Assembly: GCA_037013495.1 (NCBI GenBank)
Contig: JAZDXN010000026.1
Location: 868,001 to 932,000, forward strand
Direction: 5' to 3'
From: Hippophae tibetana
Taxonomy: Eukaryota; Streptophyta; Magnoliopsida; Rosales; Elaeagnaceae
DNA: 64,000 bases
The notes beneath the pieces were generated by a model. It ran no database searches. It was not told where the DNA came from and was given only the letters and a program-made list of their open reading frames with translations. The position numbers were made by a program, and so were the translations under genes. Below are positions 12,353 to 25,094 of the stretch, one piece after another (the first letter of the stretch is position 1; the number at the start of each line of letters is the position of its first letter).

Positions 12353-14900
12353 CCTAGGTTTGATTATTTATATTTTCAATCAATCTGTATTCTTCAAAAA
12401 AATTAAGAGAAGAGAAAAATAAAGAGGATATCGTTCATATTTTCAAAAACAAAAAAGCATTTGGTAAATATGAGTTACAACTTTCAATGGAGATAAATTT
12501 TGACTCGTGTATCGAAACCACTATTATAATATATAAAATTGAAGCACGTATAAAATTACACAATATGTTTTGGTATTGCCAAGGAAAATCGTTTTTGTTC
12601 CAAAATTATATCGTTTATATCCGTTACCGAGTATTTAATGTTTTTGACGCACCATTTTCAATTTACTTACTTCTGGTTAAATTCAATAGAGCTATACAGG
12701 AGATATTGGTGCCAACCTAGGTTTGATTATTTATATTTTCAATCAATCCCTATTTTTCAAAAAAAAAATAAGAGAAGAGAAAAAGAAAGAGGATGTCGTT
12801 CATATTTTCAAAAACAAAAAAACATTTGGTAAATATGAGTTACAACTTTCAACGGAGATAACTTTTGACTCGGGTATCGAAACAACTATTATAATATATC
12901 AAATCAAAACTCGTTTAAAATTACAAAATATCTTTTGGTATTGACAAGGAAAATCGTTTTTGTACCCAAATTACATCGTTTATATCATTTACCGAGTGTT
13001 TAAAGTTTCTGACGCACCATTTTCAATTTACTTACTTCTGGTTTAATTCAATAGAGCTATACAGGAGATATTGGTGCAATCCTAGGTTTGATTATTTATA
13101 TTTTCAATCAATCCCAATTTTTCAAAAAAAAAATAAGAGAAGAGAAAAAGAAAGAGGATGTCGTTCATATTTTCAAAAACAAAAAAACATTTGGTAAATA
13201 TGAGTTACAACTTTCAACGGAGATAACTTTTGACTCGGGTATCGAAACAACTATTATAATATATCAAATCAAAACTTGTATCAAATTACAAAATATCTTT
13301 TGGTATTGACAAGGAAAATCGTTTTTGTACCCAAATTACATCGTTTATATCACTTACCGAGTGTTTAAATTTTTTGACGCACCATTTTCAATTTACTTAC
13401 TTCTGCTTTAATTCAATAGAGCTATACAGGAGATATTGGTGCCAACCTAGGTTTGATTATTTATATTTTCAATCAATCTGTATTCTTCTAAAAAAATAAG
13501 AGAAGAGAAAAAGAAAGAGGATATCGTTCATATTTTCAAAAACAAAAAAGCATTTGGTAAATATGAGTTACAACTTTCAATGGAGATAACATTTGACTCG
13601 GGTATCGAAACCACTATTATAATATATCAAATTGAAGAACGTATAAAATTACAAAATATGTTTTGGTATTTCCAAGGAAAATCGTTTTTGTACCAAAATT
13701 ATATCGTTTATATCCGTTACCGGGTATTTAATGTTTTTGACGCACCATTTTCAATTTACTTACTTCTGGTTTAATTCAATAGAGCTATACAGGAGATATT
13801 GGTGCCAACCTAGGTTTGATTATTTATATTTTCAATCAATCCCTATTTTTCAAAAAAAAAATAAGAGAAGAAAAAAAGAAAGAGGATGTCGTTCATATTT
13901 TCAAAAACAAAAAAACATTTGGTAAATATGAGTTACAACTTTCAACGGAGATAACTTTTGACTCGGGTATCGAAACAACTATTATAATATATCAAATCAA
14001 AACTCGTATCAAATTACAAAATATCTTTTGGTATTGACAAGGAAAATCGTTTTTGTACCCAAATTACATCGTTTATATCACTTACCGAGTGTTTAAAGTT
14101 TTTGACGCACCATTTTCAATTTACTTATTTCTGCTTTAATTCAATAGAGCTATACAGGAGATATTGGTGCCAACCTAGGTTTGATTATTTATATTTTCAA
14201 TTAATCTGTATTCTTCAAAAAAAATAAGAGAAGAGAAAAAGAAAGAGGATATCGTTCATATTTTCAAAAACAAAAAAGCATTTGGTAATTATGAGTTACA
14301 ACTTTCAATGGAGATAACATTTGACTCGGGTATCCAAACCACTATTATAATATATCAAATTGAATAACGTATAAAATTACACAATATGTTTTGGTATTTC
14401 CAAGGAAAATCGTTTTTGTACCAAAATTATATCGTTTATATCCGTTACCGGGTATTTAATGTTTTTGACGCACCATTTTCAATTTACTTACTTCTGGTTT
14501 AATTCAATAGAGCTATATAGGAGATATTGGTACCAACCTAGGTTTGATTATTTATATTTTCAATCAATCCCTATTTTTCAAAAAAAAATAAGAGAAGAGA
14601 AAAAGAAAGAGGATGTCGTTCATATTTTCAAAAACAAAAAAACATTTGGTAAATATGAGTTACAACTTTCAACGGAAATAACTTTTGACTCGGGTATCGA
14701 AACAACTATTATAATATATCAAATCAAAGCTCGTATCCAATTACAAAATATCTTTTGGTATTGCCTAGGAAAATCGTTTTTGTACCCAAATTACATCGTT
14801 TATATCATTTACCGAGTGTTTAAAGTTTCTGACGCACCATTTTCAATTTACTTACTTCTACTTTAATTCAATAGAGCTATACAGGAGATATTGGTGCCAA
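12353..14900 (+). repeat. Second 7-mer HOR (2548 bp), copy 1
   Basis: The order is A, B, B, A, B, A, B. The unit starts with an A monomer having 'gactcgtgtatcg' and 'ttgttccaaaa'. Its fourth- and fifth-last monomers include the B-B neighbour at 13081. The 6th monomer has 'ggtaattatgag' and the stop-creating 'gaataacg'. Private changes here are 'aaaaaattaag' and 'aaaaataaagagg' in the first monomer and 'ttgcctagg' in the last. Confidence 0.9.
12716..13445 (+). repeat. B-B neighbours, phase break in the A/B alternation
   Basis: Monomer 12716-13080 is B through 'gtttctgacgcacc' but ends with the A-type 'ctggtttaa' and the private 'ggtgcaatcc'. It is followed by another B monomer (13081-13445, 'cccaatttttc', 'aaaacttg'). 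The exchange therefore falls in the last 60 bases of the first monomer. The same arrangement recurs at 15264-15993 and 19268-19997 through HOR duplication. Confidence 0.82.
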
Positions 14901-17448
14901 CCTAGGTTTGATTATTTATATTTTCAATCAATCTGTATTCTTCAAAAAAAATAAGAGAAGAGAAAAAGAAAGAGGATATCGTTCATATTTTCAAAAACAA
15001 AAAAGCATTTGGTAAATATGAGTTACAACTTTCAATGGAGATAAATTTTGACTCGTGTATCGAAACCACTATTATAATATATAAAATTGAAGCACGTATA
15101 AAATTACACAATATGTTTTGGTATTGCCAAGGAAAATCGTTTTTGTTCCAAAATTATATCGTTTATATCCGTTACCGAGTATTTAATGTTTTTGACGCAC
15201 CATTTTCAATTTACTTACTTCTGGTTAAATTCAATAGAGCTATACAGGAGATATTGGTGCCAACCTAGGTTTGATTATTTATATTTTCAATCAATCCCTA
15301 TTTTTCAAAAAAAAAATAAGAGAAGAGAAAAAGAAAGAGGATGTCGTTCATATTTTCAAAAACAAAAAAACATTTGGTAAATATGAGTTACAACTTTCAA
15401 CGGAGATAACTTTTGACTCGGGTATCGAAACAACTATTATAATATATCAAATCAAAACTCGTTTAAAATTACAAAATATCTTTTGGTATTGACAAGGAAA
15501 ATCGTTTTTGTACCCAAATTACATCGTTTATATCATTTACCGAGTGTTTAAAGTTTCTGACGCACCATTTTCAATTTACTTACTTCTGGTTTAATTCAAT
15601 AGAGCTATACAGGAGATATTGGTGCAATCCTAGGTTTGATTATTTATATTTTCAATCAATCCCAATTTTTCAAAAAAAAAATAAGAGAAGAGAAAAAGAA
15701 AGAGGATGTCGTTCATATTTTCAAAAACAAAAAAACATTTGGTAAATATGAGTTACAACTTTCAACGGAGATAACTTTTGACTCGGGTATCGAAACAACT
15801 ATTATAATATATCAAATCAAAACTTGTATCAAATTACAAAATATCTTTTGGTATTGACAAGGAAAATCGTTTTTGTACCCAAATTACATCGTTTATATCA
15901 CTTACCGAGTGTTTAAATTTTTTGACGCACCATTTTCAATTTACTTACTTCTGCTTTAATTCAATAGAGCTATACAGGAGATATTGGTGCCAACCTAGGT
16001 TTGATTATTTATATTTTCAATCAATCTGTATTCTTCTAAAAAAATAAGAGAAGAGAAAAAGAAAGAGGATATCGTTCATATTTTCAAAAACAAAAAAGCA
16101 TTTGGTAAATATGAGTTACAACTTTCAATGGAGATAACATTTGACTCGGGTATCGAAACCACTATTATAATATATCAAATTGAAGAACGTATAAAATTAC
16201 AAAATATGTTTTGGTATTTCCAAGGAAAATCGTTTTTGTACCAAAATTATATCGTTTATATCCGTTACCGGGTATTTAATGTTTTTGACGCACCATTTTC
16301 AATTTACTTACTTCTGGTTTAATTCAATAGAGCTATACAGGAGATATTGGTGCCAACCTAGGTTTGATTATTTATATTTTCAATCAATCCCTATTTTTCA
16401 AAAAAAAAATAAGAGAAGAAAAAAAGAAAGAGGATGTCGTTCATATTTTCAAAAACAAAAAAACATTTGGTAAATATGAGTTACAACTTTCAACGGAGAT
16501 AACTTTTGACTCGGGTATCGAAACAACTATTATAATATATCAAATCAAAACTCGTATCAAATTACAAAATATCTTTTGGTATTGACAAGGAAAATCGTTT
16601 TTGTACCCAAATTACATCGTTTATATCACTTACCGAGTGTTTAAAGTTTTTGACGCACCATTTTCAATTTACTTATTTCTGCTTTAATTCAATAGAGCTA
16701 TACAGGAGATATTGGTGCCAACCTAGGTTTGATTATTTATATTTTCAATTAATCTGTATTCTTCAAAAAAAATAAGAGAAGAGAAAAAGAAAGAGGATAT
16801 CGTTCATATTTTCAAAAACAAAAAAGCATTTGGTAATTATGAGTTACAACTTTCAATGGAGATAACATTTGACTCGGGTATCCAAACCACTATTATAATA
16901 TATCAAATTGAATAACGTATAAAATTACACAATATGTTTTGGTATTTCCAAGGAAAATCGTTTTTGTACCAAAATTATATCGTTTATATCCGTTACCGGG
17001 TATTTAATGTTTTTGACGCACCATTTTCAATTTACTTACTTCTGGTTTAATTCAATAGAGCTATATAGGAGATATTGGTACCAACCTAGGTTTGATTATT
17101 TATATTTTCAATCAATCCCTATTTTTCAAAAAAAAATAAGAGAAGAGAAAAAGAAAGAGGATGTCGTTCATATTTTCAAAAACAAAAAAACATTTGGTAA
17201 ATATGAGTTACAACTTTCAACGGAAATAACTTTTGACTCGGGTATCGAAACAACTATTATAATATATCAAATCAAAGCTCGTATCCAATTACAAAATATC
17301 TTTTGGTATTGCCAAGGAAAATCGTTTTTGTACCCAAATTACATCGTTTATATCATTTACCGAGTGTTTAAAGTTTCTGACGCACCATTTTCAATTTACT
17401 TACTTCTACTTTAATTCAATAGAGCTATACAGGAGATATTGGTGCCAA
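14901..17448 (+). repeat. Second 7-mer HOR (2548 bp), copy 2
   Basis: It repeats copy 1 in order and in its markers: 'gactcgtgtatcg', 'ggtgcaatcctagg', 'cccaatttttc', 'gaagaaaaaaag', 'ggtaattatgag', 'ggtaccaacc'. It has 'ttgccaagg' where copy 1 has 'ttgcctagg'. It is directly followed by the foreign tract. Confidence 0.9.
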
Positions 17449-17592
17449 CCTAGGTTTGATTATTTATATTTTCAATCAATCTGTATTCTTCAAAAAAAAT
17501 AAGAGAAGAGAAAAAGAAAGAGGATATCGTTCATATTTTCAAAAACAAAAAAGCATTTGGTAAATATGAGTTACAACTTTCAATGGAGATAA
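16550..17592 (+). repeat. 4-mer tandem duplication (offset 1456 bp), left copy
   Basis: This stretch recurs at 18006-19048, with one substitution that I saw ('ataatatatc' here, 'ataatctatc' at about 18720). It ends where the sequence changes to 'ataacttttgactctgg', the start of the foreign tract. Confidence 0.85.
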
Positions 17593-18005
17593 CTTTTGAC
17601 TCTGGTATCGAAACCACTATTATAATATATCAAATTGAAGCACGTATAAAATTACACAATATGATTTGGTATTGCCAAGGAAAATCGTTTTTGTAACAAA
17701 ATTATATCTCTTATATTCGTTACCGAGTATTTAATGTTTTTGACCCTCCATTTTCAATTTACTTACTTCTGGTTTAATTCAATAGAGCTATACAGAAGAT
17801 ATTGGTGCCAACCTAGGTTTGATTATTTATATTTTCAATCAATCCCTATTTTTTTTTAAAAAAAATAAGAGAAGAGAAAAAGAAAGAGGATGTCGTTCAT
17901 ATTTTCAAAAACATAAAAACATTTGATAAATATGAGTTACAACTTTCAACGGAGATAACTTTTGACTCGGGTATCGAAACAACTATTATAATATATCAAA
18001 TCAAA
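17593..18005 (+). repeat. Out-of-place tract matching the 39.4-39.9 kb region
   Basis: It carries 'gactctggtatcg', 'atgatttgg', 'ttgtaacaaaa', 'atatctcttatattcg', 'gaccctcc', a T9A8 run (17849-17865), 'cataaaaac' and 'atttgataaat'. 'atatctcttatattcg' and 'atttgataaat' occur in only one other place in the window, about 39556 and 39774, at a constant offset of 21851 bp (60 monomers). I saw two differences, both inside the T/A run. Markers fix the core at 17593-17926; the flank to 18005 fits either source. On the left it could begin earlier, because A heads are identical. Confidence 0.88.
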
Positions 18006-19048
18006 ACTCGTATCAAATTACAAAATATCTTTTGGTATTGACAAGGAAAATCGTTTTTGTACCCAAATTACATCGTTTATATCACTTACCGAGTGTTTAA
18101 AGTTTTTGACGCACCATTTTCAATTTACTTATTTCTGCTTTAATTCAATAGAGCTATACAGGAGATATTGGTGCCAACCTAGGTTTGATTATTTATATTT
18201 TCAATTAATCTGTATTCTTCAAAAAAAATAAGAGAAGAGAAAAAGAAAGAGGATATCGTTCATATTTTCAAAAACAAAAAAGCATTTGGTAATTATGAGT
18301 TACAACTTTCAATGGAGATAACATTTGACTCGGGTATCCAAACCACTATTATAATATATCAAATTGAATAACGTATAAAATTACACAATATGTTTTGGTA
18401 TTTCCAAGGAAAATCGTTTTTGTACCAAAATTATATCGTTTATATCCGTTACCGGGTATTTAATGTTTTTGACGCACCATTTTCAATTTACTTACTTCTG
18501 GTTTAATTCAATAGAGCTATATAGGAGATATTGGTACCAACCTAGGTTTGATTATTTATATTTTCAATCAATCCCTATTTTTCAAAAAAAAATAAGAGAA
18601 GAGAAAAAGAAAGAGGATGTCGTTCATATTTTCAAAAACAAAAAAACATTTGGTAAATATGAGTTACAACTTTCAACGGAAATAACTTTTGACTCGGGTA
18701 TCGAAACAACTATTATAATCTATCAAATCAAAGCTCGTATCCAATTACAAAATATCTTTTGGTATTGCCAAGGAAAATCGTTTTTGTACCCAAATTACAT
18801 CGTTTATATCATTTACCGAGTGTTTAAAGTTTCTGACGCACCATTTTCAATTTACTTACTTCTACTTTAATTCAATAGAGCTATACAGGAGATATTGGTG
18901 CCAACCTAGGTTTGATTATTTATATTTTCAATCAATCTGTATTCTTCAAAAAAAATAAGAGAAGAGAAAAAGAAAGAGGATATCGTTCATATTTTCAAAA
19001 ACAAAAAAGCATTTGGTAAATATGAGTTACAACTTTCAATGGAGATAA
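18006..19048 (+). repeat. 4-mer tandem duplication, right copy
   Basis: This is the second copy of 16550-17592, beginning directly after the foreign tract with 'aaaactcgtatc' and running into the next 7-mer copy. It diverges from the left copy at 19049. Confidence 0.85.
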
Positions 19049-20470
19049 ATTTTGACTCGTGTATCGAAACCACTATTATAATATATAAAATTGAAGCACG
19101 TATAAAATTACACAATATGTTTTGGTATTGCCAAGGAAAATCGTTTTTGTTCCAAAATTATATCGTTTATATCCGTTACCGAGTATTTAATGTTTTTGAC
19201 GCACCATTTTCAATTTACTTACTTCTGGTTAAATTCAATAGAGCTATACAGGAGATATTGGTGCCAACCTAGGTTTGATTATTTATATTTTCAATCAATC
19301 CCTATTTTTCAAAAAAAAAATAAGAGAAGAGAAAAAGAAAGAGGATGTCGTTCATATTTTCAAAAACAAAAAAACATTTGGTAAATATGAGTTACAACTT
19401 TCAACGGAGATAACTTTTGACTCGGGTATCGAAACAACTATTATAATATATCAAATCAAAACTCGTTTAAAATTACAAAATATCTTTTGGTATTGACAAG
19501 GAAAATCGTTTTTGTACCCAAATTACATCGTTTATATCATTTACCGAGTGTTTAAAGTTTCTGACGCACCATTTTCAATTTACTTACTTCTGGTTTAATT
19601 CAATAGAGCTATACAGGAGATATTGGTGCAATCCTAGGTTTGATTATTTATATTTTCAATCAATCCCAATTTTTCAAAAAAAAAATAAGAGAAGAGAAAA
19701 AGAAAGAGGATGTCGTTCATATTTTCAAAAACAAAAAAACATTTGGTAAATATGAGTTACAACTTTCAACGGAGATAACTTTTGACTCGGGTATCGAAAC
19801 AACTATTATAATATATCAAATCAAAACTTGTATCAAATTACAAAATATCTTTTGGTATTGACAAGGAAAATCGTTTTTGTACCCAAATTACATCGTTTAT
19901 ATCACTTACCGAGTGTTTAAATTTTTTGACGCACCATTTTCAATTTACTTACTTCTGCTTTAATTCAATAGAGCTATACAGGAGATATTGGTGCCAACCT
20001 AGGTTTGATTATTTATATTTTCAATCAATCTGTATTCTTCTAAAAAAATAAGAGAAGAGAAAAAGAAAGAGGATATCGTTCATATTTTCAAAAACAAAAA
20101 AGCATTTGGTAAATATGAGTTACAACTTTCAATGGAGATAACATTTGACTCGGGTATCGAAACCACTATTATAATATATCAAATTGAAGAACGTATAAAA
20201 TTACAAAATATGTTTTGGTATTTCCAAGGAAAATCGTTTTTGTACCAAAATTATATCGTTTATATCCGTTACCGGGTATTTAATGTTTTTGACGCACCAT
20301 TTTCAATTTACTTACTTCTGGTTTAATTCAATAGAGCTATACAGGAGATATTGGTGCCAACCTAGGTTTGATTATTTATATTTTCAATCAATCCCTATTT
20401 TTCAAAAAAAAAATAAGAGAAGAAAAAAAGAAAGAGGATGTCGTTCATATTTTCAAAAACAAAAAAATAT
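18905..20470 (+). repeat. Second 7-mer HOR, partial copy 3
   Basis: The first four monomers and the head of the fifth follow the same order and markers as copies 1 and 2, at offset 4004 bp from copy 2. That offset is 2548 bp plus the 1456-bp insertion described next. From about 20466 ('aaaaaaatattt', 'caacagag', 'aacaacgatt') the match is lost. Confidence 0.85.
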
Positions 20471-23205
20471 TTGGTAAATATGAGTTACAACTTTCAACAG
20501 AGATAACTTTTGACTCGGGTATCGAAACAACGATTATAATATATCAAATCAAAGCTCGTATCAAATTACAAAATATCTTTTGGTATTGCCAAGGAAAATC
20601 GTTTTTGTACCCAAATTACATCGTTTATATCATTTACCGAGTGTTTAAAGTTTTTGACGCAACATTTTCAATTTACTTACTTCTACTTTAATTCAATAGA
20701 GCTATACAAGAGATATTGGTGCCAACATAGGTTTGATTATTTATATTTTCAATCAATCTGTATTCTTCAAAAAAAATAAGAGAAGAGAAAAAGAAAGAGG
20801 ATATCGTTCATATTTTCAAAAACAAAAAAGCATTTGGTAAATATGAGTTACAACTTTCAATGGAGATAAATTTTGACTCGTGTATCGAAACCACTATTAT
20901 AATATATAAAATTGAAGCACGTATAAAATTACACAATATGTTTTGGTATTGCCAAGGAAAATCGTTTTTGTTCCAAAATTATATCGTTTATATCCGTTAC
21001 CGAGTATTTAATGTTTTTGACGCACCATTTTCAATTTACTTACTTCTGGTTTAATTAAATAGAGCTATACAGGAGATATTGGTGCCAACCTAGGTTTGAT
21101 TATTTATATTTTCAATCAATCCCTATTTTTCAAAAAAAAAATAAGAGAAGAGAAAAAGAAAGAGGATGTCGTTCATATTTTCAAAAACAAAAAAACATTT
21201 GGTAAATATGAGTTACAACTTTCAACGGAGATAACTTTTGACTCGGGTATCGAAACAACTATTATAATATATCAAATCAAAACTCGTATCAAATTACAAA
21301 ATATCTTTTGGTATTGACAAGGAAAATCGTTTTTGTACCCAAATTACATCGTTTATATCACTTACCGAGTGTTTAAAGTTTTTGACGCACCATTTTCAAT
21401 TTACTTATTTCTGCTTTAATTCAATAGAGCTATACAGGAGATATTGGTGCCAACCTAGGTTTGATTATTTATATTTTCAATCAATCTGTATTCTTCAAAA
21501 AAAATAAGAGAAGAGAAAAAGAAAGAGGATATCGTTCATATTTTCAAAAACAAAAAAGCATTTGGTAATTATGAGTTACAACTTTCAATGGAGATAACAT
21601 TTGACTCGGGTATCCAAACCACTATTATAATATATCAAATTGAATAACGTATAAAATTACACAATATGTTTTGGTATTTCCAAGGAAAATCGTTTTTGTA
21701 CCAAAATTATATCGTTTATATCCGTTACCGGGTATTTAATGTTTTTGACGCACCATTTTCAATTTACTTACTTCTGGTTTAATTCAATAGAGCTATATAG
21801 GAGATATTGGTACCAACCTAGGTTTGATTATTTATATTTTCAATCAATCCCTATTTTTCAAAAAAAAAATAAGAGAAGAGAAAAAGAAAGAGGATGTCGT
21901 TCATATTTTCAAAAACAAAAAAACATTTGGTAAATATGAGTTACAACTTTCAACGGAAATAACTTTTGACTCGGGTATCGAAACAACTATTATAATATAT
22001 CAAATCAAAGCTCGTATCAAATTACACAATATCTTTTGGTAGTGCCAAGGAAAATCGTTTTTGTACCCAAATTACATCGTTTATATCATTTACCGAGTGT
22101 TTAATGTTTTTGACGCACCATTTTCAATTTACTTACTTCTACTTTAATTCAATAGAGCTATACAGCAGATATTGGTGCCAACCTAGGTTTGATTATTTAT
22201 ATTTTCAATCAATCTGTATTCTTCAAAAAAAATAAGAGAAGAGAAAAAGAAAGAGGATATCGTTCATATTTTCAAAAACAAAAAAGCATTTGGTAAATAT
22301 GAGTTACAACTTTCAATGGAGATAACATTTGACTCGGGTATCGAAACCACTATTATAATATATCAAATTGAAGAACGTATAAAATTACACAATATGTTTT
22401 GGTATTTCCAAGGAAAATCGTTTTTGTACCAAAATTATATCGTTTATATCCGTTACCGGGTATTTAATGTTTTTGACGCACCATTTTCAATTTACTTACT
22501 TCTGGTTTAATTCAATAGAGCTATATAGGAGATATTGGTGCCAACCTAGGTTTGATTATTTATATTTTCAATCAATCTCTATTTTTCAAAAAAAAAAATA
22601 AGAGAAGAGAAAAAGAAAGAGGATGTCGTTTATATTTTCAAAAACAAAAAAACATTTGGTAAATATGAGTTACAACTTTCAAGGGAGATAACTTTTGACT
22701 CGGGTATCGAAACAACTATTATAATATATCAAATCAAAGCTCGTATCAAATTACACAATATCTTTTGGTACTGCCAAGGAAAATCGTTTTTGTACCCAAA
22801 TTACATCGTTTATATCATTTACCGAGTGTTTAAAGTTTTTGACGCACCATTTTCAATTTACTTACTTCTACTTTAATTCAATAGAGCTATACAGCAGATA
22901 TTGTTGCCAACTTAGGTTTGATTATTTATATTTTCAATCAATCTGTATTCTTCAAAAAAAATAAGAGAAGAGAAAAAGAAAGAGGATATCGTTCATATTT
23001 TCAAAAACAAAAAAGCATTTGGTAAATATGAGTTACAACTTTCAATGGAGATAAATTTTGACTCGGGTATCGAAACCACTATTATAATATATAAAATTGA
23101 AGCACGTATAAAATTACACAATATGTTTTGGTATTGCCAAGGAAAATCGTTTTTGTACCAAAATTATATCGTTTATATCCGTTACCGAGTATTTAATGTT
23201 TTTGA

Positions 23206-24830
23206 CGCACCATTTTCAATTTACTTACTTCTGGTTTAATTCAATAGAGCTATACAGGAGATATTGGTGCCAACCTAGGTTTGATTATTTATATTTTCAA
23301 TCAATCCCTACTTTTCAAAAAAAAAAATAAGAGAAGAGAAAAAGAAAGAGGATGTCGTTCATATTTTCAAAAACAAAAAAACATTTGGTAAATATGAGTT
23401 ACAACTTTCAACGGAGATAACTTTTGACTCGGGTATCGAAACAACTAGTATAATATATCAAATCAAAACTCGTATCAAATTACAAAATATCTTTTGGTAT
23501 TGACAAGGAAAATCGTTTTTGTACCCAAATTACATCGTTTATATCATTTACCGAGTGTTTAAAGTTTCTGACGCACCATTTTCAATTTACTTACTTCTGC
23601 TTTAATTCAATAGAGCTATACAGGAGATATTGGTGCCAACCTAGGTTTGATTATTTATATTTTCAATCAATCTGTATTCTTCAAAAAAAATAAGAGAAGA
23701 GAAAAAGAAAGAGGATATCGTTCATATTTTCAAAAACAAAAAAGCATTTGGTAATTATGAGTTACAACTTTCAATGGAGATAACATTTGACTCGGGTATC
23801 CAAACCACTATTATAATATATCAAATTGAATAACGTATAAAATTACACAATATGTTTTGGTATTTCCAAGGAAAATCGTTTTTGTACCAAAATTATATCG
23901 TTTATATCCGTTACCGGGTATTTAATGTTTTTGATGCACCATTTTCAATTTACTTACTTCTAGTTTAATTCAATAGAGCTATATAGGAGATATTGGTGCC
24001 AACCTAGGTTTGATTATTTATATTTTCAATCAATCCCTATTTTTCAAAAAAAAATAAGAGAAGAGAAAAAGAAAGAGGATGTCGTTCATATTTTCAAAAA
24101 CAAAAAAACATTTGGTAAATATGAGTTACAACTTTCAACGGAAATAAATTTTGACTCGGGTATCGAAACAACTATTATAATATATCAAATCAAAGCTCGT
24201 ATCAAATTACACAATATCTTTTGGTACTGCCAAGGAAAATCGTTTTTGTACCCAAATTACATCGTTTATATCATTTACCGAGTGTTTAAAGTTTTTGACG
24301 CACCATTTTCAATTTACTTACTTCTACTTTAATTCAATAGAGCTATACATCAGATATTGGTGCCAACCTAGGTTTGATTATTTATATTTTCAATCAATCT
24401 GTATTCTTCAAAAAAAATAAGAGAAGAGAAAAAGAAAGAGGATATCGTTCATATTTTCAAAAACAAAAAAGCATTTGGTAAATATGAGTTACAACTTTCA
24501 ATGGAGAAAATTTTTGACTCGGGTATAGAAACCACTATTATAATATATAAAATTGAAGCACGTATAAAATTACACAATATGTTTTGGTATTGCCAAGGAA
24601 AATCGTTTTTGTACCAAAATTATATCGTTTATATCCGTTACCGAGTATTTAATGTTTTTGACGCACCATTTTCAATTTACTTACTTCTGGTTTAATTCAA
24701 TAGAGCTATACAGGAGATATTGGTGCCAACCTAGGTTTGATTATTTATATTTTCAATCAATCCCTATTTTTCAAAAAAAAAATAAGAGAAGAGAAAAAGA
24801 AAGAGGATGTCGTTCATATTTTCAAAAACA
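23206..24830 (+). repeat. 5-mer tandem duplication (offset 1821 bp), left copy
   Basis: Shared private markers with 25027-26651 include 'ccctacttttc', 'ctagtataat', 'ggtaattatgag', 'gaataacg', 'tttttgatgcacc', 'cttctagttt', 'acatcagat' and 'ggagaaaatttttg'. The left copy ends at the foreign tract (first mismatch with the right copy at 24831). Confidence 0.88.
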
Positions 24831-25094
24831 TAAAAACATTTGGTAAATATGAGTTACAACTTTCAATGGAGATAACTTTTGACTCGGGTATCGAAACCAC
24901 TATTATAATATATCAAATTGAAGCACGTACAAAATTACACAATATGTTTTGGTATTGCCAAGGAAAATCGTTTTTGTACCAAAATTATATCGTTTATATC
25001 CGTTACCGAGTATTTAATGCTTTTGACGCACCATTTTCAATTTACTTACTTCTGGTTTAATTCAATAGAGCTATACAGGAGATATTGGTGCCAA
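24730..25094 (+). repeat. B/A hybrid monomer with a tract matching 59.4-59.6 kb
   Basis: The head is B with 'cataaaaac' (T at 24831). The middle switches to A at 'caatgg' (24864-24869), followed by 'acgtacaaaa' and 'tatttaatgctttt' (C at 25020). 'acgtacaaaa' is otherwise confined to domain IV, and 'taatgcttttg' occurs elsewhere only at 59637, at the same offset of 34617 bp (95 monomers). The match ends before about 25075, where 59.69 kb has 'aatacagc' and this copy has 'aatagagc'. The foreign core is 24831-25020. Confidence 0.87.
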
